64,000 bases of DNA, from contig NZ_NIPW01000024.1 in the NCBI RefSeq assembly GCF_002196855.1, positions 62,001 through 126,000 on the forward strand. Direction: 5' to 3'. Origin of the DNA: Haematobacter genomosp. 1. GTDB lineage: Bacteria > Pseudomonadota > Alphaproteobacteria > Rhodobacterales > Rhodobacteraceae. Positions 10,301 to 17,207 of the stretch are shown here, in pieces; the first letter of the stretch is position 1; each line of letters starts with the position of its first letter. Position numbers and translations under genes: made by a program. The notes under the pieces are model-generated. The model made no database searches and was not told the origin of the DNA. It worked only from the letters and a program-made list of their open reading frames with translations.

Positions 10301-11866
10301 ACCAAGGGCGTCACGCTCATCTCGCCGCCGCCGCACCACGACATCTATTCCATCGAGGATCTGGCGCAGCTCATCTACGACCTGAAGCAGATCAACCCGC
10401 GCGCCAAGGTCACGGTGAAGCTCGTCTCCGCCAGCGGCGTCGGCACCATCGCGGCGGGCGTGGCCAAGGCCAAGGCGGATGTCATCCTGATCTCCGGCCA
10501 CAATGGCGGCACCGGGGCATCCCCGGCCACCTCCATCAAGTTCGCGGGGCTTCCCTGGGAGATGGGGCTGACCGAGGCGCATCAGGTCCTCGCCATGAAC
10601 AACCTGCGGGAGCGGGTGACGCTGCGCACGGATGGCGGCCTGCGCACGGGGCGCGACATCGTCATCGCCGCGATGATGGGGGCCGAGGAATACGGCATCG
10701 GTACCGCCGCGCTGATCGCCATGGGCTGCATCATGGTGCGCCAGTGCCAGTCGAACACCTGCCCGGTCGGCGTCTGCACGCAGGACGAGCGGCTGCGGGC
10801 GAAGTTCACCGGCACCGCGGACAAGGTGGTGAACCTCATCACCTTCTATGCGCAGGAGGTGCGGGAGATTCTCGCCTCTCTCGGCGCGCGGTCGCTGGAC
10901 GAGGTGATCGGGCGGGCCGACCTGCTGACGCAGGTGAGCCGTGGCTCCGCCTATCTGGACGATCTGGACCTCAATCCGCTGCTGATCTCCGTCGATGACA
11001 CGCACAAGTTCGTCTATGACCGGACGAAGCCGCGCAACTACGTGCCCGACACGCTGGATGCGGAGATCGTCGCCGATGGCGCGCGGTTCTTCGAGGAGGG
11101 GGAGAAGATGCAGCTCTCCTATGCCGTTCGGAACACCCACCGCACCATCGGCACCCGCGCGTCGAGCCATATCGTGCGGAAGTTCGGGATGCGGAACAAC
11201 CTGCAACCCGACCATCTGACGGTGAAGCTGACCGGCTCCGCGGGCCAGTCGCTCGGCGCCTTCGCCGCGCCGGGGCTGAAGATCGAAGTGTCGGGCGATG
11301 CCAACGATTATGTCGGCAAGGGCCTGTCGGGCGGCATCGTCGTGGTCAAGCCCGCCATGGGTTCTCCGCTGGAGGCCGCAAAGAACACGATCATCGGCAA
11401 CACCGTGCTTTACGGGGCGACGGATGGCTATCTCTTTGCGGCAGGTCGGGCAGGCGAGCGCTTCGCCGTCCGCAACTCCGGCGCGAAGGTGGTGATCGAG
11501 GGTTGCGGCACCAACGGCTGCGAATACATGACCGGCGGGGTTGCGGTGATCCTCGGCTCCATCGGCGCGAACTTTGCCGCGGGGATGACGGGGGGCATGG
11601 CCTATCTCTATGATCCCGAAGGCGTGGCCGGTGCCTTCATCAACGCGGAAACCGTCGTTACCGCCCCGGTGGAGGTCGCTCACTGGGAGGAGGAGCTGCG
11701 CGCCCTCGTCCAGCGCCACGTGGATGAAACCGGAAGCCGCAAGGCCGCCGATATCCTTCAGCACTGGAAGCTGGAACTGGGCAACTTCGTTCAGGTGTGC
11801 CCGAAGGAGATGCTCGTGCACCTCCCCTATCCCATCCGCCTCGCCGAAGGCGCCGCGCGCGCCTGA
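7331..11866 (+). CDS. gltB: Glutamate synthase (NADPH) large subunit
   Basis: At 1511 residues this is the full-length large subunit, carrying the glutaminase, central, FMN-binding synthase and GXGXG domains. The probable mature N-terminal nucleophile is Cys34 in HASCGVGLVV, implying removal of a 33-residue propeptide as in other bacterial GltB proteins. The [3Fe-4S] ligands are in CIMVRQCQSNTCPVGVC, near residue 1140. The FMN-domain segment SGHNGGTGASPATSIKFAG and C-terminal GGVAVILGSIGANFAAGMTG are typical. A strong AAGGAGTGAGCC Shine-Dalgarno region precedes the ATG, and a terminator follows 23 bases after the stop. Confidence 0.98.
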   Translation: MTKYDAAWVAAEEAKRKWMAENSLYREEDEHASCGVGLVVSVEGKPTRRVVQAGIDALKAVWHRGAVDADGKTGDGAGIHVQIPVPFFYDQIRRTGHEPDMSKLVAVGQVFLPRTDFGAQERCRTIVETEVLRMGHYIYGWRHVPVNTAVLGEKANATRPEIEQILIRCEKDIDEETFERELYVIRRRIEKAAIAAQIYGVYLCSLSCRSIIYKGMMLAEQVAEFYPDLKDERFESAFAIYHQRYSTNTFPQWWLAQPFRMLAHNGEINTLKGNVNWMRSHEIRMASSAFGEMAEDIKPIIPAGTSDSGALDAVFELMVRGGRNAPMVKTMLVPEAWSKATTDMPQAWADMYAYSNAVMEPWDGPAALAMTDGRWVCGGLDRNGLRPMRYVVTGDGLLIAGSEAGMVPVDEATVVEKGALGPGQIIAVDMGEGRLYHDREIKDKLAASAPFGEWVDKVTALNDIMRDLPEQALHSGADLRRRQIAAGYTLEELEQILAPMAEDGKEALASMGDDTPPAVLSKIYRPLSHFFRQNFSQVTNPPIDSLREERVMSLKTRFGNLKNVLDQDSSQTEIIVLESPFIANGEFAELLRQFGQNVGVIDCTFPRDGGTEALKLALDRIRSEAEDAVRSGASHIVLTDEHQGVDRIGMPMILATSAVHSWLTRKGLRTFCSINVRAAECIDPHYFAVLIGAGATTVNPYLAEDSIADRIERGLLDTTLMEAMRNYRHAIDLGLLKIMAKMGISVISSYRGGLNFEAVGLSRAMVAEYFPGMNSRISGIGLHGIQMKVEEIHAKGFLGGADVLPIGGFYKARRSGEKHAWEAQTMHLLQAACDRASYELWKQYSAAMRSNPPIHIRDLLDIKPLGKPVAIEEVESITSIRKRFVTPGMSLGALGPEAHKTLNIAMNRIGAKSDSGEGGEDPAHFLPDANGDNPSAKIKQVASGRFGVTAEYLNNCEELEIKVAQGAKPGEGGQLPGMKVTELIARLRHSTKGVTLISPPPHHDIYSIEDLAQLIYDLKQINPRAKVTVKLVSASGVGTIAAGVAKAKADVILISGHNGGTGASPATSIKFAGLPWEMGLTEAHQVLAMNNLRERVTLRTDGGLRTGRDIVIAAMMGAEEYGIGTAALIAMGCIMVRQCQSNTCPVGVCTQDERLRAKFTGTADKVVNLITFYAQEVREILASLGARSLDEVIGRADLLTQVSRGSAYLDDLDLNPLLISVDDTHKFVYDRTKPRNYVPDTLDAEIVADGARFFEEGEKMQLSYAVRNTHRTIGTRASSHIVRKFGMRNNLQPDHLTVKLTGSAGQSLGAFAAPGLKIEVSGDANDYVGKGLSGGIVVVKPAMGSPLEAAKNTIIGNTVLYGATDGYLFAAGRAGERFAVRNSGAKVVIEGCGTNGCEYMTGGVAVILGSIGANFAAGMTGGMAYLYDPEGVAGAFINAETVVTAPVEVAHWEEELRALVQRHVDETGSRKAADILQHWKLELGNFVQVCPKEMLVHLPYPIRLAEGAARA

Positions 11867-11889
11867 CCAGAGGCCTGTTTCGGAAGATC

Positions 11890-11916
11890 AAAGGGGGCGG
11901 CGGCGCCCCCTTTTCC
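11890..11916 (+). terminator. Rho-independent terminator after gltB
   Basis: A 10-bp perfect stem AAAGGGGGCG/CGCCCCCTTT with a 4-base loop is followed by T residues, 23 bases downstream of the gltB stop codon. This is the end of the gltD-GFA-gltB transcript and lies about 165 bp before the left end of the integrated element. Confidence 0.88.
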
Positions 11917-12079
11917 ATTTGGCTTTCACCCTCCCGTCCCTACACCCCCGTGCGGATCGCCGGTCGGGAAAAGTCAGTCGGTGAAAGCCGGAGGCCTCCT
12001 GCCCAGACCCTGAAGGGTAGAAACGCACAACAACCGCCTCCGATCTTCTCGGAGCGGTGTCTCGTCTTCGCGATACGGA

Positions 12080-12101
12080 GAAAAAGTGGCAGCCCGTAGG
12101 G
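12080..12101 (+). repeat. attL: 22-bp direct repeat of the tRNA-Glu 3' end
   Basis: The 22 bases at 12080-12101 are identical to 21577-21598. The last 18 of them are the reverse complement of the 3' end of tRNA-Glu(TTC), including its CCA. Here only this fragment exists, followed by unrelated sequence, as expected for the distal attachment site of an element integrated into the tRNA. Divergence begins at 12102, although GTCGA a few bases further on is also shared. Confidence 0.88.
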
Positions 12102-12295
12102 TTGTCGATTTTTCCTTTGAGAACAACGGCGGAAACTGTCCAACTCGGGGATCCGCCCCCCTTGATAAGCAAGACAAAAATCGGGATTTGTCCAACGCTC
12201 TGGCGGGGCCTGAACCCCTCCCGGCTGCGTCTGGTTCCTATGACCTGACCTCCCGCGAACGAGGGAAGATCGCCCAATCGCGGCGGTCGGAGCGG

Positions 12296-12646
12296 ATGAT
12301 CCGAGAGCGGCAGGCGACGGCGTTGGCTTTTGCCATCCGGGACACGCATCCCGATGATGCGCGCCAGCTGCTGACCGCCGCCCTCATCGATCTTTCCGCC
12401 GGTATGCCCCGCGTGCCCTTCGAGGACGTGCGCGAGGATGCGCGCTGGTGGTCGGGGATGGCGACACCGGCCGAACTGTTGGCCTACCTGTCCGCTGCCC
12501 TCCGGGAACTCGGTGGCAAGGCGCTGCATCGCAACCACCGTAAGCAGCTCTTCGCCGCGCTCTGGGAGAGCTTCGAGGAGGAGGATCGGCAGGCCTTCAT
12601 CGCCCGAGTCGATCCGACCGGCCAGTTCCGGAGGAAGGCGCAATGA
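12296..12646 (+). CDS. Hypothetical protein, first gene of the integrated element
   Basis: I do not recognise this protein. From the ATG at 12296 it has 116 residues, rich in charged residues and alanine, with no signal peptide or membrane segment. The frame is open upstream into attL, but a GTG at 12086 would start translation inside the tRNA-derived repeat, so I prefer the internal ATG, which has GGAG three bases upstream. The stop overlaps the next start by four bases (ATGA), so it is probably translationally coupled to the RepA-like ATPase and may act with it in replication. The exact start is uncertain. Confidence 0.6.
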   Translation: MIRERQATALAFAIRDTHPDDARQLLTAALIDLSAGMPRVPFEDVREDARWWSGMATPAELLAYLSAALRELGGKALHRNHRKQLFAALWESFEEEDRQAFIARVDPTGQFRRKAQ

Positions 12647-13740
12647 GCAACGATTTTGACAAGGTGACGCCGCTCCGGGGTGATCCTGCCAAGCTGAAGC
12701 CGCGGGCGCAGGCGCTCCTAGGCAACATCCGCCATGCGCGCGACGTCCAGCCGAAACTCGAACGGCGCTACCTCATCAAGGACGTTCTCTATGAGGCAAC
12801 GCTCTCCATGGTCTACGCCCCGTCTAACGCCGGGAAGAGCTTCTTCGCCATCGACATCGCGCATCACATTTCCAAGGGCCGGAAATGGTTCGGGCGGCGC
12901 GTGAAGGCGGGCCGGGTGCTCTACATTGCGGCCGAGGGCGGTCCTGCATTTGATAACCGCGTCTCGGCGCTGGACGAGCCAGAAATGTGGGTCCTGAACA
13001 GCGCGATGACGCTCACCGGCCGGGATTCGCAAGGCGGGCCGATGGTGGAGGTGGTGCAGCACTTGGGGGCGGTGGGCGGCGAGCCTTTCGCGCTGATCGT
13101 CATCGACACGATGGCGCGGGTGATGGGCGGCAGCGACGAGAACGCCGCGCCCGACATTGCCGACCTGGTGAGGAACATGGATATGATCCGTCGCGCGACC
13201 GGCGCGCATGTCATGCTGGTGCACCACACCGGCAAGGATCAGAGCCGCGGCGCGCGGGGGCATTCCTCGCTGCGCGCGGCGATCGATACGGAAATCGAGC
13301 TGAGCCGCGATGACTTCGGTCTGATCACGGCGAAGCTCACCAAGCAGCGGGACGGAGCGACCGGCGGTGAGTTCTCCTTTACGCTGCGTCAGGTGGAGTT
13401 GGGCCGCGATCAGGATGGCGATCCGGTCACGACCTGCCTTGTCGAGCCGGCGGTGCCGTCAGAGGACGGACGCGCGGTGGTGACGGAAGCGGCGCGCAAG
13501 GCCCTGTCCGTTCTCGACAAGGCGTTGGCGGCGGAGGGCGAGATCGTCCGCAAGCCGCAATATCCCGGCGGGCGCTGCATCCCGCTGGAACGCTGGCGTG
13601 AGACCTGCCTCGAACCCGGCGTGATCTCGGATGCCGAGAGCCGGGAGGCCCGGAGCCGCACCTTCCTGAAGTGCCGGGAGCAGCTGGTAGAACGCAAGCT
13701 GATCATGGTGCGCGATGACCTCGTATGGAGGGTGGAATGA
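12643..13740 (+). CDS. RepA-like AAA family ATPase (AAA_25 type), probable replication helicase
   Basis: This 365-residue RecA-fold ATPase resembles the RepA-like proteins of plasmids and phage satellites. Walker A is APSNAGKSF at residues 59-67, a form usual in the AAA_25 family. Walker B is ALIVIDTMARV near 150-160, and a sensor-like VMLVHHTGKDQSRGARGHSS follows, also typical. The C-terminal 90 residues may be a winged-helix-like DNA-binding part. It starts with a 4-base overlap on the upstream gene. An array of GGGCCG-type repeats with an AT-rich patch begins 18 bases after its stop, so it may bind and unwind an adjacent origin; this role is inferred. Confidence 0.8.
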   Translation: MSNDFDKVTPLRGDPAKLKPRAQALLGNIRHARDVQPKLERRYLIKDVLYEATLSMVYAPSNAGKSFFAIDIAHHISKGRKWFGRRVKAGRVLYIAAEGGPAFDNRVSALDEPEMWVLNSAMTLTGRDSQGGPMVEVVQHLGAVGGEPFALIVIDTMARVMGGSDENAAPDIADLVRNMDMIRRATGAHVMLVHHTGKDQSRGARGHSSLRAAIDTEIELSRDDFGLITAKLTKQRDGATGGEFSFTLRQVELGRDQDGDPVTTCLVEPAVPSEDGRAVVTEAARKALSVLDKALAAEGEIVRKPQYPGGRCIPLERWRETCLEPGVISDAESREARSRTFLKCREQLVERKLIMVRDDLVWRVE

Positions 13741-13757
13741 CCCGGCCCGGCACCTCA

Positions 13758-13898
13758 GGGCCGGTTCGGGCCGGTCGGGCCGATGCATCGGCCCTACACG
13801 TCCGGGCCGGTCAGGGCCGATCCGGGCCGATTTGCGTCAACCATCTGAAATACAATGATATTGATCTCTTCCGCTTCGGGCCGGGTCAGGGCCGGCCC
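13758..13898. repeat. Iteron-like GGGCCGRT array with AT-rich core, candidate replication origin
   Basis: Direct copies of GGGCCG(G/A)T start at 13758, 13768, 13777, 13804, 13814 and 13824, mostly 9-10 bp apart. One inverted copy makes a perfect 18-bp palindrome (13777-13794). About 40 bp of AT-rich DNA (13831-13870) follow, then further GGGCCGG copies at 13878 and 13889, with outlying copies near 13922 (inverted) and 14003. Iterons beside an AT-rich unwinding zone directly after a RepA-like gene are the classical layout of an iteron origin. A long reading frame across this area is composition-driven and I do not call it a gene. Confidence 0.6.
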
Positions 13899-13937
13899 CA
13901 GATGCAAGGCGTTATGTGGTCCGGCCCGAGGGAGGGA

Positions 13938-13970
13938 GAGGGGAAACCCCCCTTTAGGGGGGTTCCCCTC
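13938..13970. other. Strong GC hairpin downstream of the iteron-like array
   Basis: An inverted repeat GAGGGGAA(A)CCCCCC-TTTA-GGGGGGTTCCCCTC has 14 paired positions, one bulged A and a 4-base loop. There is no T tract, so it is not a standard intrinsic terminator. It may end ATPase transcription or form part of the origin. The surrounding stretch 13741-14359 has no convincing gene. Confidence 0.5.
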
Positions 13971-14359
13971 CCCGTCCGGGACACGCCCGGCCCGGGATTG
14001 GCGGGCCGGTTGCCAAGCCGCGAGGGGAAGCACGGGTTTTCCTTCGATGGGTCAGGGATGCCGCGATGGCATTCGGCTGCCGGCAGCACCCCGGGGGGTG
14101 GGTCGAAAGTCTGGGAAGCGCTTCAGCCGGGACCCGCGTCCCCCTCATTCGCAGGTTTTTTTTCGCGGAGGCGTGTTTTTGGCGGGGGTGAGAGAGGGGC
14201 AAGGGTGCACTGTCGGGAGGGTCTTCAATAAAATGAAGTAAAATCAGTATATTATGATCCGTTCTCCGCTGTTCAACTGTGAGAACCGGGCCGGAACTCT
14301 GCATATTTTTCGCGGCAACAGGATTTGTGAGCCGGTGCCGAAATCGAGGAGAAAACGAG

Positions 14360-14620
14360 ATGAAGGACACGACGAAACAGCCCGGCCCTCAGGTGCTGAA
14401 GGCTTGTGATGAGGTGGTAGAGACTGCGGCGCGGGCCATGGTGGGTCTCGGCGCTTCGCCTGAGATGGCGATCGACCGGATGCTGACCTACTGCGGCGCG
14501 AGCGTCGCCTCCTGGCACGGTTCCAGCGAGGCGGCCGACCTGTTCCGGCGCCTGGCCGACAACATCGAAGCCGGGATCTTCGCGCATCTCGACCGCACCG
14601 CCAAGCACGTGCGCCAATGA
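14360..14620 (+). CDS. Small hypothetical protein of the element
   Basis: This 86-residue, mostly helical protein has no recognised domain. The start ATG has a good GAGGAG ribosome-binding site about eight bases upstream. The sequence contains KACDEVVETAARAMVGLGAS and a C-terminal helix rich in Ala, Asp and Arg. It lies upstream of the capsid genes, and its stop overlaps a 55-codon frame by four bases. No function can be assigned. Confidence 0.6.
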   Translation: MKDTTKQPGPQVLKACDEVVETAARAMVGLGASPEMAIDRMLTYCGASVASWHGSSEAADLFRRLADNIEAGIFAHLDRTAKHVRQ

Positions 14621-14784
14621 CCCTTGTGCCGTTCAGCGGCGGTGCTATGGTGGCGGACGGATTGATTGGCGGCTGCACTGGTATCCGGGCAGCGAACCGA
14701 CTCTCCGCCTTCGACAGCACCGGCAACCACACCGGGCGCGAGGTTCACGGCAGGCGATTTCCGCCTGTGGTTTTCCATGTCTGA
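14617..14784 (+). CDS. Possible small coupled ORF upstream of the prohead protease
   Basis: This 55-residue frame starts with an ATG that overlaps the preceding stop (ATGA) and ends 10 bases before the protease start. It has no recognisable domain. The four-base overlap is the only argument for translation; it could equally be a chance frame spanning the leader of the capsid genes. Confidence 0.3.
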   Translation: MTLVPFSGGAMVADGLIGGCTGIRAANRLSAFDSTGNHTGREVHGRRFPPVVFHV

Positions 14785-14794
14785 GGCGGGACAC

Positions 14795-15469
14795 ATGAAC
14801 CCCAAGTTTCAGAACGACCTCCGGCTCGCTCCGGCCTTCTCCTTCGAGGTGAAGGCAGAACCCACGGGCCATATCTCGGGCTACGCCAGCACCTTCGGCG
14901 GTGAGCCCGATCGCCACGGCGACGTGGTATCGAAAGGCGCCTTCGCCCGGACGCTCGATGAGCACCGGGCGCAGGGCACGCTCCCGGCCATGCTGTGGAG
15001 CCATCAGATCGAGAGTCCGATCGGCAAATGGCTGACGATCGAGGAAGACCCGGCGGGCCTTTTCGTCGTCGGGCAGATCAACCTCAAGACGGCGATGGGC
15101 CGGGAGGCTTTCGAACACATCCAGGCGGGCGACGTTGGCGCCTTCTCCATCGGCTACGTGGTGCCCGAGGGTGGGCGGCGCTATGTTGGCAAGGGCGTCT
15201 TCGCGCTCGACGAAGTGGAGCTTGCGGAAATCTCTATCGTCTCCGTGCCGGCCAATCGGCGCGCCCGGATCACCTCCGCCAAGCATATCGGCTCGAAGGC
15301 GGAGGCGATCAGCTTCCTGCGCGAAGCAGGCCTGCCGAAGGCGGCAGCCGCGCGCTTCGCCGCCGGTGGCTTCCCGGCCCTCTCCCAACCCGAAATCGAC
15401 CATGACCGCGCGCTGAAGCTCGTCCAGCGGATCGAGCGCGCAACCCTCTCTCTCAGGAGTACCAAATGA
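14795..15469 (+). CDS. HK97-family prohead (procapsid) protease
   Basis: This serine protease is expected to cut the delta domain from the capsid protein during head maturation. It has 224 residues from the ATG at 14795, chosen because GAGGCGGGA lies just upstream; an in-frame ATG at 14777 has no good ribosome site. Family landmarks are GYASTFGGEPDRHGDVVSKGAF, the catalytic histidine in MLWSH (H70) followed by PIG, and the catalytic serine in GAFSIGY (S118). VELAEISIVSVPAN is also typical. The stop overlaps the capsid gene start by four bases (ATGA), so protease and capsid protein are translated as a pair. Confidence 0.92.
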   Translation: MNPKFQNDLRLAPAFSFEVKAEPTGHISGYASTFGGEPDRHGDVVSKGAFARTLDEHRAQGTLPAMLWSHQIESPIGKWLTIEEDPAGLFVVGQINLKTAMGREAFEHIQAGDVGAFSIGYVVPEGGRRYVGKGVFALDEVELAEISIVSVPANRRARITSAKHIGSKAEAISFLREAGLPKAAAARFAAGGFPALSQPEIDHDRALKLVQRIERATLSLRSTK

Positions 15470-16650
15470 CCAAGCACTTTCCCCTGACGCCCGGCATTCG
15501 GGCAGCGATCGCCGCCGGCCAGCACCTGCGCCGCAAGGATGCCGCCGATCCGCTCGAACTGATCATGCAGAAGTTCGGTGACCATGCGGACGAGATTCAG
15601 CGCCAGCTGAAGAGCAATAACCAAGCCGTCGCGGGCGTGCGCGCCCAGATGGACGACATGGAGCAGAAGATGGCCCGCGGTGGCGGTGGCATGCCGTCCG
15701 CACCGGACAGCTGGGGTGAACAGTTCACCAAGGCCGATGGGCTGAAGGCCTTCTCCGACGAGGCACACACCCGACCGGGCCGCCTCAGGGTCGAGGTCAA
15801 GGCGATCACCAATGGCAGCGGCAGCGCCGGGGCCCTCGGCTGGTCCACGCTGGATCCCGAGGTTCCCCTTCTGGGACGGCGCCGGCTGACGATCCGGAAC
15901 CTGATCCCCACGGTTCAGGTCTCCAGCAACCTGGTCGAGTACGCCCGCCAGGTGACGCGGCCGATCGGAGCGGCGACAGTGGCGGAGGGTGCGCAGAAGC
16001 CGGAAAGCTCGATGACCTTCGAAGGCGTGGCGCTGCCCACGCAGGTCATCGCGCACTGGGTCACGGCTTCCCGGCAGGTGCTCGATGACATCCCCTATCT
16101 TCGCAGCCTGATCGACAGCGAACTGCGCTACGGTCTGGGCGAGGTCGAGGAAGGGCAGCTGCTCAACGGCAACGGCACCTCCCCGAACCTGCTGGGCATC
16201 ATCCCGCAGGCTACGCCCTTCTCTTCGCCGATCGCGCTCGCCGACATGACGCTGATCGACCAGGTGGGCGCCGCAGTGCTTCAGAACGCGCTGGCCGACT
16301 TCCCGGCCGATGGCATTGTCATGCACCCGTCCGACTGGATGCGCATTCGCCTGCTCAAGGACGCTTCTGGTTGGTATCTGATCGGCGACCCGACCGGGAA
16401 TGACGTCCAGCGGCTCTTCGGGCTGCCTGTGGTGGCCACGAAGGCCATGCCGGCGGGCAACTTCCTTGTCGGCAACTTCCAGGTCGGCGCGACGATCTAC
16501 GACCGCTGGGCGCCGATTGTGGAGGTTTCGACGCAGCACGCGGACTACTTCACCCGCAACCTGGTCGCGATCCTCGCGGAAGAGCGGCTGGCCTTCGCTG
16601 TGAAGCAGCCCACGGCCTTCACCTACGGCGCCTTCGACTATCCCGAGTAA
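15466..16650 (+). CDS. HK97-fold phage major capsid protein
   Basis: This 394-residue protein is the major head subunit. Residues of about 28-72 are predicted coiled coil (the scaffolding-like delta domain). A glycine-rich linker (RGGGG) and then the HK97-fold body follow. Typical elements are VEYARQ, VAEGAQKPES, IAHWVTASRQVLDD, LLNGNGTSPNLLGI and FPADGIVMHPSDWMRI, with GDPTGNDVQRLFGLPVV near the end. The full length argues that it is functional. No portal, terminase or connector gene lies next to it, unlike in ordinary phages. A short GC hairpin (16659-16677) follows the stop. Confidence 0.95.
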   Translation: MTKHFPLTPGIRAAIAAGQHLRRKDAADPLELIMQKFGDHADEIQRQLKSNNQAVAGVRAQMDDMEQKMARGGGGMPSAPDSWGEQFTKADGLKAFSDEAHTRPGRLRVEVKAITNGSGSAGALGWSTLDPEVPLLGRRRLTIRNLIPTVQVSSNLVEYARQVTRPIGAATVAEGAQKPESSMTFEGVALPTQVIAHWVTASRQVLDDIPYLRSLIDSELRYGLGEVEEGQLLNGNGTSPNLLGIIPQATPFSSPIALADMTLIDQVGAAVLQNALADFPADGIVMHPSDWMRIRLLKDASGWYLIGDPTGNDVQRLFGLPVVATKAMPAGNFLVGNFQVGATIYDRWAPIVEVSTQHADYFTRNLVAILAEERLAFAVKQPTAFTYGAFDYPE

Positions 16651-17207
16651 GGCGCAGGGCGGGCCTCTCAGGCCCGCTCATGACGAGACAGGCAGGATGC
16701 GCCTGCGGGTCACTCCGGCTCTCGAAGCATCCCCGTCAGGCGGTGAGTGGGCAAACCCCGTCAGGCTGCGGCCTGGAGGAACTCTCGGGAGTGCAGAGAG
16801 GCCCGGCGTGATGAGTGTCGGGCCTTGGGCGTCTCGAGGGCTGACATGTATGCGGAGTTGGGACACCTGGCGTCCAGGAGATGGGTGCCGGGTTCTGAGG
16901 TGACGTCACCTTGTGCGTAGGTCGAATTCTCAAGCTCTCTTCCTTTCTCACTAAGCCCCTCAAGCCCAATAAGAACCAACAAAAGCAAGATGATGATCGA
17001 TCAGTATTTTGAGGCGCAAGATATGGGGCGCGGGTGGGTTCGAAAGGCTGCGAAGACTGGGAAAGCGACAGCTCCGAGGCGCATCTTGACAAGTATTTTC
17101 AAAAGTGACTCACCGAATTCTTGCCTGAGTCACTAGCCTACGCTATATGCGTATTGCGCACGGGAGCCTGACATCTATGGCGTCGGGGCTACGGCCCCGC
17201 CCGGCGT
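16651..17207. other. 550-bp palindrome-rich gap inside the element, no convincing gene
   Basis: No reading frame here resembles a known protein. There are several dyads: a GCGGGCC/GGCCCGC hairpin (16659-16677), AGGCCCG/CGGGCCT (16799-16825), CCTGG/CCAGG (near 16866-16878), a perfect 14-bp palindrome AGGTGACGTCACCT (16898-16911), and the 9-bp pair at 17104-17134. Another hairpin, CGGGGC-TACG-GCCCCG, is at 17184-17199. In an ordinary phage, connector and tail genes would follow the capsid gene here, so this may be a deletion scar or a regulatory/packaging region. Confidence 0.45.
17100..17134 (-). terminator. Probable terminator of the XRE-DUF3800 operon
   Basis: A perfect 9-bp inverted repeat AGTGACTCA/TGAGTCACT with a 13-base loop lies at 17104-17134. 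On the minus strand it is followed by TTTTG. It lies about 75 bases after the DUF3800 stop codon, in the right orientation to end that transcript. The loop is longer than usual, so an operator role cannot be excluded. Confidence 0.5.

Noticed and set aside
12086-12295. GTG start inside attL for the first gene of the element
   Set aside because: It would begin in the tRNA-derived repeat, has no ribosome-binding site, and its first 70 residues are low quality. The internal ATG at 12296 is preferred.
13758-13898. CRISPR array interpretation of the repeats
   Set aside because: The repeats are only about 8-10 bp, without unique spacers of constant length, and there are no cas genes.
13725-14241. 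Reading frames across the GGGCCG repeat region
   Set aside because: The translations are Gly/Pro/Arg-rich products of the repeats, with no start signal or domain. The DNA pattern itself is the better explanation.
16697-17092. Short frames on both strands after the capsid gene, considered as head-tail connector remnants
   Set aside because: No motif of connector, portal or tail proteins could be seen; the similarity at the N-terminus was too short to support a call.
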